Below are positions 16,724-25,919 of a stretch of 64,000 bases of DNA, one piece after another. Within the stretch, counting starts at the first letter, position 1. Each line of letters begins with the position of its first letter. A program made the position numbers and the translations under genes. Below the pieces are notes generated by a model that ran no database searches, had not been told where the DNA came from, and was given only the letters and a program-made list of their open reading frames with translations. Source of the stretch: Ensifer adhaerens (GTDB lineage: Bacteria > Pseudomonadota > Alphaproteobacteria > Rhizobiales > Rhizobiaceae). The stretch spans positions 1,178,001-1,242,000 of the forward strand of contig NZ_LAZS01000005.1 in assembly GCF_002007205.1 (NCBI RefSeq), in the 5' to 3' direction.

Positions 16724-18277
16724 CTATTCGAGGAAGGTCGCCGGGTTTACCGCGGTCGCGTTCTTGCGCACCTCGAAGTGAACCTGCGGCTGGCTGGCGC
16801 GACCGGTCATGCCGGAAGCAGCAAGCGTCTGGCCGCGCTGAACCTTCTGGCCGCGCTGAACCTTGAGCTCGGAAGCGTTGCCATAGACCGTGACCGTGCC
16901 GTCGTCGTGGCGCACCAGAACGGCATTGCCGAGTTCCTTCAGGCTGCTGCCCGAGTAGATGACGACGCCGTTTTCGGCCGCCTTGATCGGCGTGCCCTCG
17001 GGCACGGAGATGTTGATACCGTCGTTGCGGTTGCCATCGACATTGGCGCCGTAGCCGGCGACCACTGCGCCGCGCACCGGCCAGCGATACTTGCTGATGC
17101 CCGTCGACTTTGGAGAATCTTCGTCGATTTCCGTCGTCTTGCTGGCGACTTCCGTGACGCTCTGCTTGGCGACCGGCGCCTGGTATTCCGCCGGCTTGTT
17201 CTTGTCGAGCGAAGCAACCTGCGGCTGCTCGGCCTTCTTCGGAACGGATGCCGTCTTGACCTGGTCCGGCGCGGCACCGCCTGCTCCCGGCACCTGCAGC
17301 GTCTGGCCGACGCGGATCGATTCGGCCGTCAGGCCGTTTGCCTGCTTGAGGGCGGAAACGGACACGCCCGTCGCCTTGGCAATGCGGTTGAGCGAGTCGC
17401 CCGGCTTGACGGTGTAGGATCCACCGCCGGCGCCCTCGCCATTCGTTGCCGGCTTGCCCGCAACGACGTCGGACTTGCCTTCACCCTTCTCGCGGGACTG
17501 GGACGAACCCGGCAGGATCGCAACGTCGCGCTGGTTGACCGGCAGCGGCGAAGGCTGACGGTTGCTGCCGTCGAGGTCGGCGATCGAGTTGGTCGCGGCC
17601 GCCTTGGCAGCGCTGCCTGCGACACCGAAGGTCGGGATGACGAGACGCTGGCCGGTCTCGACCTGCGCTGCGGACTGCAGGCCGTTGGCCTTGAGGATTT
17701 CCTTTTCCGGAACACCGAAACGCTTCGAGAGAGCCGCAACGTTGTCGCCCGGGCGGACCATGATGGTCGGGGCGTTCTGCGTCGTCCAGCCGCTCTTGCT
17801 GGCCGTTTCCTTGACCGTTGCGGGAAGCGTCTGCTGCGTGGCGAGTGCGGCCTGCTGGCGCGCTGCCGGGAACGGCTGAGCTTCGGGGCGCTGGCGCGCA
17901 GCCATGCTCGGGTCAGCCAGAGTGGTGCGCTGAACGGAGATCGGGGTCGAGGCGACGCGGGCGTTGGATACCGGCGTGGACGCCGTGTTTACCGGATCAT
18001 AGGCGCCCTGCCCGGCGGCCGCCGGATAGGGCTGACCGAGAGCCGAACCGCGGCTATCAACCGGCGACGATGCCATCTGGCCGACGGCCACGTCACCGCG
18101 CGGAACCGGCGTTGCGTCTCGGGGTATGGAATTGGTGGTGATGTTGTCGGATCGGGAGAACAGGCCGTCAAACCGGCTGGCATCCGAACTGCAGCCTGTT
18201 GCGACGCCTGCCAGCAGGACCGCCACACAAAGGCGGATCGTCGACTTTCCAACCCCGGGAGATACAAACTTACGCAT
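16724..18277 (-). CDS. LysM/LytM lipoprotein, NlpD-type murein hydrolase activator
   Basis: About 517 residues. A signal peptide (MRKFVSPGVGKSTIRLCVAV...) ends in GVATGC, a likely lipobox. Two LysM domains follow (MVRPGDNVAALSKRFGVPEK and YTVKPGDSLNRIAKATGVSV), then a C-terminal LytM (M23) domain. The zinc ligands are lost: NDGINISV replaces HxGxD, VYGNASEL replaces YAHL, and QPQVHFEV replaces the HLHFE type. A dead LytM domain is the hallmark of NlpD/EnvC proteins, which bind and switch on amidases at the division site. ATG 18277 is chosen; a TTG 24 bases upstream would spoil the signal peptide. It lies downstream of surE-pcm, as nlpD does in enterobacteria, but with one extra gene between and no rpoS after it. 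Confidence 0.85.
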   Translation of the reverse strand: MRKFVSPGVGKSTIRLCVAVLLAGVATGCSSDASRFDGLFSRSDNITTNSIPRDATPVPRGDVAVGQMASSPVDSRGSALGQPYPAAAGQGAYDPVNTASTPVSNARVASTPISVQRTTLADPSMAARQRPEAQPFPAARQQAALATQQTLPATVKETASKSGWTTQNAPTIMVRPGDNVAALSKRFGVPEKEILKANGLQSAAQVETGQRLVIPTFGVAGSAAKAAATNSIADLDGSNRQPSPLPVNQRDVAILPGSSQSREKGEGKSDVVAGKPATNGEGAGGGSYTVKPGDSLNRIAKATGVSVSALKQANGLTAESIRVGQTLQVPGAGGAAPDQVKTASVPKKAEQPQVASLDKNKPAEYQAPVAKQSVTEVASKTTEIDEDSPKSTGISKYRWPVRGAVVAGYGANVDGNRNDGINISVPEGTPIKAAENGVVIYSGSSLKELGNAVLVRHDDGTVTVYGNASELKVQRGQKVQRGQTLAASGMTGRASQPQVHFEVRKNATAVNPATFLE

Positions 18278-18465
18278 GACGCTTACCCACTCCGAACGCA
18301 ACTCGATGTGGGATTATTAAAGCGTATTAGAGTTACCGCGTGGTTAAGGTAGACCCCACCAAAGGACTAATTTGACCAAATGCTAACCATAGGTCGACCG
18401 TCGCCTTACAAGGACATGCCAGCGGCATCCGCCGCAGGCGCTGCACGGCCTCAAAGAGCCCAATC

Positions 18466-19110
18466 CTAGATCAGTTCGGAATAGAGGCGCTCGATCTCGG
18501 ATACGGATCGCCGTTCCGTCTGCTCCTCTTCATAGCTGACGCTTGTCAGGTCCCAGGCAAAGATCTGGCGCCCGGCCGGATTAGCCAAGGTTTCGGACTG
18601 CGCCGTCTTGTCCTCTTCGAGCAGCACGCTGACCAGCGTCTGGAACGCGGCGTCTCCGTCGGCACCGCTCGCCTCTTCGTATTCGAGCGACCGCAGGCCG
18701 GCGACAGCCGCCTCGCGTGTCCCGAAATAGCGCAGACTGTTCTGGTCCTCCGGCCGAAGGCCGTCGTAATAGTCGATAAAGTTCTTGTAGTAGGCCTGAT
18801 GGTCGCCGGAATCGAGAAACTTGCCAAAGGCCTGGTACTCGCGCGAAGCCAGCTGCGGCGACAGGCGATTGTTCCACTCGTCGCGCGTGAGCGCCGGCTG
18901 CCCGTCCGATGCCTTCTTCGTCTGGCTCAGATAAAGCAGGGCGTCGGCCGAAAGCGAGATGCGCGGCGTCGGATCGAAGAAGGTCGCGGCAAGCGCCTGT
19001 GCCGCCTGCTCATCCTTGCCTGCGGAATTCGTCTGGCCGGCATTGCGCCCGGCAAGATTGTTCAGCCCGTCGCCGGATGCTGCCGCCGTCAACCTGTTCG
19101 CGATCTGCAT
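18466..19110 (-). CDS. Conserved-looking hypothetical protein between pcm and nlpD
   Basis: 214 residues, acidic, without membrane segment, signal peptide or a family motif I recognise. The N-terminal 45 residues are low complexity (Ala, Asn, Gly, Gln); the rest looks helical, with blocks such as LSPQLASREYQAFGKFLDSG and FIDYYDGLRPEDQNSLRYFG. ATG 19110 has GGAG 7 bases upstream, and codon use matches its neighbours, so it is a real gene. It sits about 195 bp after pcm and about 190 bp before the nlpD-like gene, so it may have its own promoter. I assign no function. Confidence 0.75.
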   Translation of the reverse strand: MQIANRLTAAASGDGLNNLAGRNAGQTNSAGKDEQAAQALAATFFDPTPRISLSADALLYLSQTKKASDGQPALTRDEWNNRLSPQLASREYQAFGKFLDSGDHQAYYKNFIDYYDGLRPEDQNSLRYFGTREAAVAGLRSLEYEEASGADGDAAFQTLVSVLLEEDKTAQSETLANPAGRQIFAWDLTSVSYEEEQTERRSVSEIERLYSELI

Positions 19111-19304
19111 GTGCCGTCTCCGTACCTCGCGACCGATGTCCGCCGACGTCGCAAGGCAAGCGACGACTCGCAGGCGGAACCCTGTCCGTGCACGGCAGGC
19201 GTATGGCGCGAAGCTTGCGCGAGGCTGGAGAAGGTTAAGGGAACGTTAATAATCGGCGCCGGCGCGACCGGCGCTCCTCACCCGCGCGGACGGGAGTTCA
19301 ACGT

Positions 19305-19958
19305 TTAGAGAAACGACGCCAGTTGCGGCACGATCGGAAGGTAAGGCGCGTCGAACAGATCTTCGCGATCGAAGCGGCTGCCCGTGCGGCTGACGCGCAC
19401 GACCCGGCAAAGCGTCTCGCTCATCATGATCGGCACCAGCAAAGTGCCGCCGGAAACGAGATGATCGGAGAACATGCGCGGCAGGCTATTGAAGGCGGCC
19501 GTGATGAGAATTCGATCGAAAGTGCCCTCGCCCGGCACGCCGGCGCTGCCGTCAGCATGCCGGACGATCACATTGCGAACGCCCGATTTTTCAAGGTTCT
19601 TCTGCGCCGCGCCGACAAGCGTCTGGTAACGGTCGATCGTCAGCACACGCTCGGCAACGCGCCCCATGACCGCTGCGGTGAAGCCGCTGCCGGTGCCGAC
19701 TTCCAGAATACGCTGACCGGATTTCAGATTGAGGCTGTGCAGCAGCCGCACCGCAAAGTCGTATCCCTCCATGAACGAGCCGCAATCGAGCGGGATCGTG
19801 CGCTGCGAATAGGCATCGGCCTGATACTGCGGTGGCGTAAAATGGCTGCGCTGCGTCTGCTCGACCGCCTTCAGCAGGTCATGGTTCACGATGCCTTCGG
19901 CGCGCAGCCGCAGCACCATCTTGGCAAAGCCTTCCTGTTCCGTCACCCGCGCGCTCAA
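19305..19958 (-). CDS. pcm: Protein-L-isoaspartate O-methyltransferase
   Basis: SAM-dependent repair enzyme that methylates isoaspartyl residues in aged proteins. 217 residues with motif [17 protein letters not shown] near residue 82, the acidic post-I strand [10 protein letters not shown], and the family-specific substrate block [20 protein letters not shown] before it. The start is uncertain: TTG 19958 has GGAG 7 bases upstream and overlaps the surE stop, while ATG 19919 would remove 13 residues. It is coupled to surE, the same pairing as in E. coli surE-pcm. A second pcm-like gene lies at 45772-46437. Confidence 0.93.
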   Translation of the reverse strand: MSARVTEQEGFAKMVLRLRAEGIVNHDLLKAVEQTQRSHFTPPQYQADAYSQRTIPLDCGSFMEGYDFAVRLLHSLNLKSGQRILEVGTGSGFTAAVMGRVAERVLTIDRYQTLVGAAQKNLEKSGVRNVIVRHADGSAGVPGEGTFDRILITAAFNSLPRMFSDHLVSGGTLLVPIMMSETLCRVVRVSRTGSRFDREDLFDAPYLPIVPQLASFL

Positions 19959-20725
19959 TCAACGGCTCCGTCGCTAAGCGCCCGCGCCAGCCGGTCCTGG
20001 ACGCTGTAGTCGGTGAGGTCGAGTTTGAGCGGCGTGACCGAGATCATGTTTTCGCGCAGGGCATGAATGTCGGTTCCAGCGCGGAAATCGCCAAAACGTT
20101 CGCCGAAACGCAGCCAGAAGTAGGGAAAGCCGCGGCCATCGGTTCGCTCGTCGATCGACAGGCCGAAGTCGAGCTTGCCTTGCGACGTGACCTCGGTACC
20201 GGCGACGGTGTCCGCCGGGCAGTTCGGGAAATTGACGTTGAGCAGCGTACCGTCAGGCAGATCCACCTTCATAAGCTTCTTGATCAAGGCCGGCGCGTGC
20301 GTTTCGACGACATCCCAGGGCACGGTCTTTCCCGGCGCGTGATGGTAGGCCTGGCTCAGCGCGATCGAGCGGATGCCCTGCAGCGTCCCTTCGATGGCGC
20401 CGGCGACGGTGCCGGAATAGGTCACGTCGTCGGCCATGTTGGCGCCGATGTTGACGCCGGACAGCACGAGATCGGGCTTGCGGTCGAGTACCTTGCGAAC
20501 CGCCATGATGACGCAATCGGTCGGCGTGCCGCGAAGCGCAAAGCGCCTTTCCGTGATCTGGCGGAGCCGCAGCGGCTCCGACAGCGTCAGCGAATGGGCA
20601 AGGCCGCTCTGGTCCGCCTCCGGCGCGACGACCCAGACATCGTCCGAGATCGTCCGGGCGACCCGCTCAAGCACCGACAGGCCTTCCGCGTGAATGCCGT
20701 CATCGTTTGTCAGCAGGATCCGCAT
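19955..20725 (-). CDS. surE: 5'/3'-nucleotidase SurE
   Basis: Metal-dependent survival nucleotidase of 256 residues that removes phosphate from nucleoside monophosphates. The N-terminal motif [14 protein letters not shown] gives the two metal-binding Asp residues, SGLAHSLTL the conserved Ser, and SGVNIGANM the Asn. The C-terminal extension is the swapped dimer arm. It overlaps pcm at the 3' end by 4 bases and starts 26 bases after serS, so serS-surE-pcm is probably one transcript. Confidence 0.96.
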   Translation of the reverse strand: MRILLTNDDGIHAEGLSVLERVARTISDDVWVVAPEADQSGLAHSLTLSEPLRLRQITERRFALRGTPTDCVIMAVRKVLDRKPDLVLSGVNIGANMADDVTYSGTVAGAIEGTLQGIRSIALSQAYHHAPGKTVPWDVVETHAPALIKKLMKVDLPDGTLLNVNFPNCPADTVAGTEVTSQGKLDFGLSIDERTDGRGFPYFWLRFGERFGDFRAGTDIHALRENMISVTPLKLDLTDYSVQDRLARALSDGAVD

Positions 20726-20751
20726 GGTGCCGTACTCCCTTCGACGTCTAC

Positions 20752-22035
20752 TCAGGCAACCTTTTCGATGCGCGTCTGGCCGCCCATGTAGGGCACCAGC
20801 ACTTCCGGCACCGACACCGAACCATCGTCGTTCAGATAGTTCTCGATGACGGCGATGAGCGCACGGCCGACGGCAACGCCCGAGCCGTTCAGCGTGTGAA
20901 CGAAGCGCGTGCCCTTGTCTTCCTTGGTGCGGTAGCGGGCGTTCATCCGCCGCGCCTGGAAATCGCCGCAGACCGAGCAGGACGAGATTTCGCGATAGGT
21001 GTCCTGTCCCGGCAGCCAGACCTCGAGGTCATAGGTCTTGCGCGCGCCGAAGCCCATGTCGCCGGTGCAAAGGGTCATGACGCGGTAATGCAGGCCGAGG
21101 CGCTTCAGCACCTCCTCGGCGCAGGCGGTCATACGCTCGTGCTCGGCAACGGACGTTTCGGCATCGGTGATCGAGACCAATTCCACCTTGTTGAACTGGT
21201 GTTGGCGCAGCATGCCGCGGGTGTCGCGACCGGCAGAACCAGCTTCCGAGCGGAAGGACGGGGTCAACGCCGTGAAGCGCAGCGGCAGCTTTTCGCCTTC
21301 CAGGATCTGCTCCCGGACGATGTTGGTCAGCGGCACTTCCGCCGTCGGGATCAGCCAACGGCCATCCGTGGTGCGGAAGAGGTCCTCGGCAAACTTCGGC
21401 AGCTGGCCCGTGCCATACATCGGATCGTCGCGCACCAGAAGCGGCGGCTGCACTTCGGTGTAACCATGTTCCTGTGTGTGCAGGTCGAGCATGAACTGGC
21501 CGAGCGCGCGCTCGAGCCGCGCCAATTGGCCCTTCAGGATCGTGAAGCGCGAACCGGAAATGCGGGCCGCACCCTCGAAATCCATCAGGCCGAGCGCTTC
21601 GCCGATTTCGAAGTGCTCGCGCGGCTGGTGGTTCCAGGTGGGCTTCTTGCCAACGACGCTCTTGACGACGTTGCCGGTCTCGTCGGCACCGACGGGTACA
21701 TCGTCCAGCGGGATGTTCGGAATGCGCGACAGGGCGTCGTTGAGCTCTGCCTCGATCTTGCGGCTGTCCTCTTCGAGCGCCGGCATGGCGTTCTTCAGGT
21801 CGGCCACCTCGGCCTTCAGCTTATCGGCGAGCTCGGCGTTCTTCTGCGCCATGGCGGCGCCGATATCCTTCGAGGCTGCATTGCGGCGCGACTGCATGTC
21901 CTGCAGCGCCTGAAGGTTCGTGCGGCGGCGTTCGTCGAGAGCGATTAGAGATGCCGACAAAGGCTCCGCGCCCCGCTTCGCCAGGGCGGCGTCCAGCATC
22001 TCGGCATTCTCACGGATCCATTTGATATCAAGCAT
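20752..22035 (-). CDS. serS: Seryl-tRNA synthetase
   Basis: Class II aminoacyl-tRNA synthetase of 427 residues, cytosolic. The N-terminal antiparallel coiled coil (about residues 30-100) that reaches for the long arm of tRNA-Ser is visible as alternating charged and Ala/Leu residues. Motif 2 is [20 protein letters not shown] near residue 265 and motif 3 is [19 protein letters not shown] near residue 380. It starts about 46 bases after tatC, within the long minus-strand run. Confidence 0.97.
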   Translation of the reverse strand: MLDIKWIRENAEMLDAALAKRGAEPLSASLIALDERRRTNLQALQDMQSRRNAASKDIGAAMAQKNAELADKLKAEVADLKNAMPALEEDSRKIEAELNDALSRIPNIPLDDVPVGADETGNVVKSVVGKKPTWNHQPREHFEIGEALGLMDFEGAARISGSRFTILKGQLARLERALGQFMLDLHTQEHGYTEVQPPLLVRDDPMYGTGQLPKFAEDLFRTTDGRWLIPTAEVPLTNIVREQILEGEKLPLRFTALTPSFRSEAGSAGRDTRGMLRQHQFNKVELVSITDAETSVAEHERMTACAEEVLKRLGLHYRVMTLCTGDMGFGARKTYDLEVWLPGQDTYREISSCSVCGDFQARRMNARYRTKEDKGTRFVHTLNGSGVAVGRALIAVIENYLNDDGSVSVPEVLVPYMGGQTRIEKVA

Positions 22036-22081
22036 TGTCGTTCCACGCGTTGGTCAGATCACGGCGCGAAATCTCGAATGC

Positions 22082-22924
22082 TCAGCCCTTGGCGGGGCCG
22101 ACCTCTCCGGAAGATCCTTCCTGCGACTCGGCAACCTCGCTCTTGAGCGCGTCCGCTGCCCTCTGCCTTTCGACGAGTCGCGCCGTATAGATCGAAATTT
22201 CGTAGAGAAGGATGGCTGGCAGTGCAAGGCCGATCTGGGAAATCGGATCGGGCGGCGTGAGCACGGCTGCGACAACGAAGGCGATCACGATCGCGTATTT
22301 CCGCTTCTCCGCGAGGCCCTGCGAGCTCACGAAGCCGACGCGAGCAAGAAGCGTGGTGACTACCGGAAGCTGGAAGACAAGGCCGAAGGCGAAGACCAGC
22401 GACATGATCAGGCTCAGATATTCCGAGACTTTCGGCAGGAGTTGGATCGCCACCTGCCCTTCACCGCCACCCTGCTCCATGGCCAGGAAGAACCACATCA
22501 CCATCGGAGTGAAGAAGAAATAGACAAGCGCGCCGCCGAGCAGGAACAGGAGCGGTGACGCGATCAGGAACGGCAGGAACGCCGCACGCTCGTTCTTGTA
22601 GAGCCCTGGTGCCACGAACTTGTAGACCTGCGCCGCGATAACAGGAAAGGCGATGACCAGCGCACCGAACATCGCCACCTTGATCTGGGTGAAGAAGAAC
22701 TCCTGCGGCGCCGTGTAGATCAGCTCGACATTTCGATGGTTCAGGCCCGCCCAGCTCACGGCCCATTTGAAGGGCAGCACCAGCAGGTTGAACAGGCCCT
22801 TGGCGAAGTAGAAGCAGATGAGGAACGCAATGAAGAATGCGCCGACGGCCCACATCAAGCGCCTGCGCAATTCGATCAGATGCTCGATCAGCGGCTGCGG
22901 CCGATCCTCGATATCGCCGCTCAT
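22082..22924 (-). CDS. tatC: Sec-independent protein translocase subunit TatC
   Basis: Polytopic inner-membrane receptor for twin-arginine signal peptides; 280 residues with six hydrophobic helices. Family features seen: the early block LIEHLIELRRRLMW, with the Glu used in signal-peptide binding, AAQVYKFVAPGLYKNERAAF in the first cytosolic loop, and FQLPVVTTLLARVG. The charged C-terminal tail is about 35 residues longer than in E. coli. Overlaps tatB by 4 bases (ATGA). Confidence 0.97.
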   Translation of the reverse strand: MSGDIEDRPQPLIEHLIELRRRLMWAVGAFFIAFLICFYFAKGLFNLLVLPFKWAVSWAGLNHRNVELIYTAPQEFFFTQIKVAMFGALVIAFPVIAAQVYKFVAPGLYKNERAAFLPFLIASPLLFLLGGALVYFFFTPMVMWFFLAMEQGGGEGQVAIQLLPKVSEYLSLIMSLVFAFGLVFQLPVVTTLLARVGFVSSQGLAEKRKYAIVIAFVVAAVLTPPDPISQIGLALPAILLYEISIYTARLVERQRAADALKSEVAESQEGSSGEVGPAKG

Positions 22925-23622
22925 GCTTCACCTTTCTTGCGCGCGCTGGTGCGCGGCTTTGACGTCTTGGCAGCAGGTTCTGCCGCGGTCGGCGTCACTT
23001 TTCTCTTTTCGGCGGCCGGCTTCGCGGGCGCCTTGGCAGCCGACTTTTCCGTGGCAGTTGCCGCCTTTGGCGCTACCGTTGTCGACTTGGGCGCGATCTT
23101 TTTTGCTGCCGGCGCCGCATCGGCTTTCGCCCTAGTCGCGCGTTTCGGCTTTTCTGCCGGTACGGCTACGGCCTCGGCCCGCTCGATCTGGCGATTGGCC
23201 GAACCGATTGCCGCGGCGGCAACCGCGTCTGCGGGCTTCGTTTCCACCGCTGCAGGCGCAACAGCCGGCTCGGCCGCAGTCACCGGATCGACGCTGCTCG
23301 GTGTCGCAGGCACGTCGGGTGTTGCCGCCTTCTGCAGGTCCGCCTTGATGTCGTTGCCCATCTGGCGCAACGGATTGATTGCATCGCGCAATGCATTGGC
23401 CGGATTGAGACTTTGCGCGTCACTGATGGTCTTGCGAACCTCCTCGAGGTCCGCTTCACGCAGCGCTTCATCGAACTGCTGACGGAAATCCGACGCCATG
23501 CCGCGCATCTTCGCGGTCATGCGGCCGAAAGCCCGCAACATTGGCGGAAGGTCTTTCGGCCCGACAACCACGATCAGAACGATTGCGATGACGACGAGCT
23601 CGGTCCAGCCGATATCAAGCAT
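22921..23622 (-). CDS. tatB: Sec-independent protein translocase subunit TatB
   Basis: 233 residues. One N-terminal helix (MLDIGWTELVVIAIVLIVVV) with the GPKDLP hinge, then the amphipathic helix MLRAFGRMTAKMRGMASDFR that marks TatB. From about residue 115 the protein is a low-complexity Ala/Pro/Lys tail ending TSARKKGEA, which makes it about 60 residues longer than E. coli TatB. Middle gene of tatABC. Confidence 0.95.
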   Translation of the reverse strand: MLDIGWTELVVIAIVLIVVVGPKDLPPMLRAFGRMTAKMRGMASDFRQQFDEALREADLEEVRKTISDAQSLNPANALRDAINPLRQMGNDIKADLQKAATPDVPATPSSVDPVTAAEPAVAPAAVETKPADAVAAAAIGSANRQIERAEAVAVPAEKPKRATRAKADAAPAAKKIAPKSTTVAPKAATATEKSAAKAPAKPAAEKRKVTPTAAEPAAKTSKPRTSARKKGEA

Positions 23623-23696
23623 GCGATATGTCCTGCAAACCCTTGATGCCGCCGGCCCGGTATGGACACCGGACAGGCTTCACCGACACCAGACCG

Positions 23697-23903
23697 TTAG
23701 CGAACTTCGTCAGACTTGTGATCTACGGTCTTGCCGTCGAGCGTCTTGTCGGTAGCAGCCGCCTCATCGTCGGTCATGCCCTTCTTGAAACTCTTGATGC
23801 CCTTGGCAACGTCACCCATCAGTTCGGGGATCTTACCGCGACCGAACAAGAGCAGCACCACGACCAGAACGATCAGCCAGTGCCAAATGCTTAACGAACC
23901 CAT
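23697..23903 (-). CDS. tatA: Sec-independent protein translocase subunit TatA
   Basis: 68 residues. One membrane helix ([20 protein letters not shown]) with the FGRGKIPEL hinge, then amphipathic helix [15 protein letters not shown] and a short acidic tail. TatA forms the pore-like assembly recruited by TatBC. ATG 23903 is chosen: it gives [13 protein letters not shown], whereas the open frame upstream adds 14 polar residues unlike the family. The gene starts about 90 bases after the ABC ATPase stop and leads tatABC. Confidence 0.95.
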   Translation of the reverse strand: MGSLSIWHWLIVLVVVLLLFGRGKIPELMGDVAKGIKSFKKGMTDDEAAATDKTLDGKTVDHKSDEVR

Positions 23904-23994
23904 GCTCTTACTCCTCTGAGCCTTCCCCGATTTAGGCTCTATCACATGTCAATTTTCAGGCGTGCCCCAAGCACGCGTTACATCGTGACAGAAC

Positions 23995-25107
23995 CTAAGA
24001 TGCAGAACCGTCTTTTTCAAACAGTAATATATCCCGCTCGTTAACTGAAAGCATTACATCGCGCAATCCATGCGGCAATCGGTCCGCACGGATGCGAGCC
24101 CGAACCACCTCTTCGCAACGCGGCACGGCGAGTTCCAGCAGCTCGACCACACCGATGAAGCGCCGCGAGAGTATGCGGGCGGGAATGTCGCCGTCCTCTT
24201 CGCCGACGCGCACCCCAGACAGCCTGACGGCAACCGACAGACGCTTGCCTTCCGGATACCGCCCGGCGGCAACACTCCCAACCGGCGTTTCGACGCGGCC
24301 GCCGTGGACCTGGGCATCGAAGACGTTGATTTCCGAGAAGAAGCCGGCGGCAAAGAGGTTGCTGGGCTCGCGGTAGAGTTCGTCGGCGGTTCCGACCTGA
24401 ACCAGCCGGCCGTCCTTCAAGAGCGCAATGCGATCCGCCATGCGCATCGCCTCTTCGGCATCATGCGTGACGACGATCGCCGTTGCCCGCGTTTCCCTGA
24501 GGATGGCAAGCGTATCGGCACGGATCGAATCCTTGAGGCGCGAGTCGAGGCCGGAGAAAGGTTCGTCCATCAACAGAACCGCCGGGCGCGGCGCGAGCGC
24601 GCGGGCGAGCGCCACGCGCTGCTGCTCGCCGCCGGAAAGCACATGCGGATACTGATCGGCATAGTGCGAAAGACCGACACGCTCCAGCGCCGCGTCCGCC
24701 TGGATCAGGCCTTCCTTCTTGGGGATCGCCGTCAGGCCGAAGCGGACATTGTCGCGGATCGTCATGTGCGGGAAGAGTGCGAAGTCCTGGAACATCAGCC
24801 CGACGCCACGCTTTTCCGGCGGCAGGAAGACGGAGGGGCCTGAAATTTCCTGGCCGTTCAGCATCAAACGTCCGGCGCTCTGCCGCTCGATGCCTGCGGC
24901 AATGCGCAGCAAGGTCGTCTTTCCGGAGCCAGAAGGCCCGAGCAGGCACAGAACCTCGCCGGCCTTGGCCGCCAGGCTGACACCCTTGATCGTTTCCTTG
25001 GCGTGATAGCTGTGGTGGATATCGTCGAAGGTCAGGCTCGCCGCGAAGGATACACCCGCTGTCCGTCGCGTGGTCATGACGGGAGCGTCCTGCGGATCTG
25101 AAGCCAT
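23995..25107 (-). CDS. ABC transporter ATP-binding protein, iron/spermidine type (orphan)
   Basis: About 370 residues. Walker A LGPSGSGKTTLLRIAAG near residue 60, Q-loop FQDFALFPHM, signature LSGGEQQRVALARAL, Walker B AVLLMDEPFSGLD, H-switch VTHDAEEAMR, then a C-terminal TOBE-like domain of about 110 residues. This resembles FbpC/PotA/MalK-type importers. No permease or binding-protein gene is nearby, so its partner must be elsewhere. ATG 25107 has AAGGAA about 10 bases upstream; an ATG at 25077 is the alternative. It lies between scpB and tatA on the same strand. Confidence 0.85.
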   Translation of the reverse strand: MASDPQDAPVMTTRRTAGVSFAASLTFDDIHHSYHAKETIKGVSLAAKAGEVLCLLGPSGSGKTTLLRIAAGIERQSAGRLMLNGQEISGPSVFLPPEKRGVGLMFQDFALFPHMTIRDNVRFGLTAIPKKEGLIQADAALERVGLSHYADQYPHVLSGGEQQRVALARALAPRPAVLLMDEPFSGLDSRLKDSIRADTLAILRETRATAIVVTHDAEEAMRMADRIALLKDGRLVQVGTADELYREPSNLFAAGFFSEINVFDAQVHGGRVETPVGSVAAGRYPEGKRLSVAVRLSGVRVGEEDGDIPARILSRRFIGVVELLELAVPRCEEVVRARIRADRLPHGLRDVMLSVNERDILLFEKDGSAS

Positions 25108-25190
25108 GCTCTTGTATTCCTTGACACCAGTTGCGCAGGGCCCGCGCGGCCCCAACGCCTTGGAAAGCCGATATCTATAATCAGGTTTTT

Positions 25191-25919
25191 CTAATCGGCT
25201 TCTTCGCCCTTCGGTGTCAAGAGCCCCAGTTCTTCGAGATCAAGCTGGGTGATCGGATCCTCGTTCTCGGCCAGCTCGTCGTCGCCGGTGGGAACGGGGA
25301 TATTGAGGTTGGAAGGCACGCGTCCCGAGAGTAGGCCTGCCCCCTTCAACTCCTCGATACCCGGTAGGTCGCGCAATTCCTCGAGCCCGAAGTGATCGAG
25401 AAAGTCGCGCGTCGTGCCGAACGTAACCGGACGCCCGGGCGTGCGCCGGCGCCCACGAAAGCGGACCCAACCCGCCTCCATCAATACGTCGAGCGTGCCC
25501 TTAGAGGTCTGCACGCCTCTGATATCCTCGATCTCGGCGCGCGTGACCGGCTGATGGTAGGCGATGATCGACAGAACCTCGAGGGCGGCGCGCGAAAGCT
25601 TGCGGACCTCCTGCTCGTCCGTCTGAACGACGAAGGAGAGGTCGGCGGCGGTGCGGAAGGCCCAATGGTCGGCCACCTGAACTAGGTTGACGCCGCGTGC
25701 CGCATAGAGCGCCTTCAGCCGCAGCATGATCCCGTGAACATCGGCGCCGCGTGGCAGGCGGCTCTCGATATAGGCCTCTGACACCGGTTGCGCCGAAGCG
25801 AAGACCAGGGCTTCTGCAATCCGCTCGGCTTCCTGCTCGAGCCGGGGATCGAAGGATGCCGCCTCGATCTCGTCCTCCTCGTCGGGAACGCCAGGCAGGT
25901 ACTTCTGGGCTTCAGCCAC
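25191..25919 (-). CDS. scpB: Segregation and condensation protein ScpB
   Basis: Winged-helix partner of ScpA in the SMC-ScpAB condensin; 242 residues with paired winged-helix regions (AEALVFASAQPVSEAYIE and LEVLSIIAYHQPVTRAEIED, the latter the family hallmark). The start is GTG 25919, which has a perfect GGAGG 7 bases upstream inside the scpA end; the frame stays open 132 bases further into scpA, but no good site lies there. The 8-base overlap with scpA indicates coupled translation. The acidic C-terminal tail is typical of rhizobial ScpB. Confidence 0.92.
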   Translation of the reverse strand: MAEAQKYLPGVPDEEDEIEAASFDPRLEQEAERIAEALVFASAQPVSEAYIESRLPRGADVHGIMLRLKALYAARGVNLVQVADHWAFRTAADLSFVVQTDEQEVRKLSRAALEVLSIIAYHQPVTRAEIEDIRGVQTSKGTLDVLMEAGWVRFRGRRRTPGRPVTFGTTRDFLDHFGLEELRDLPGIEELKGAGLLSGRVPSNLNIPVPTGDDELAENEDPITQLDLEELGLLTPKGEEAD

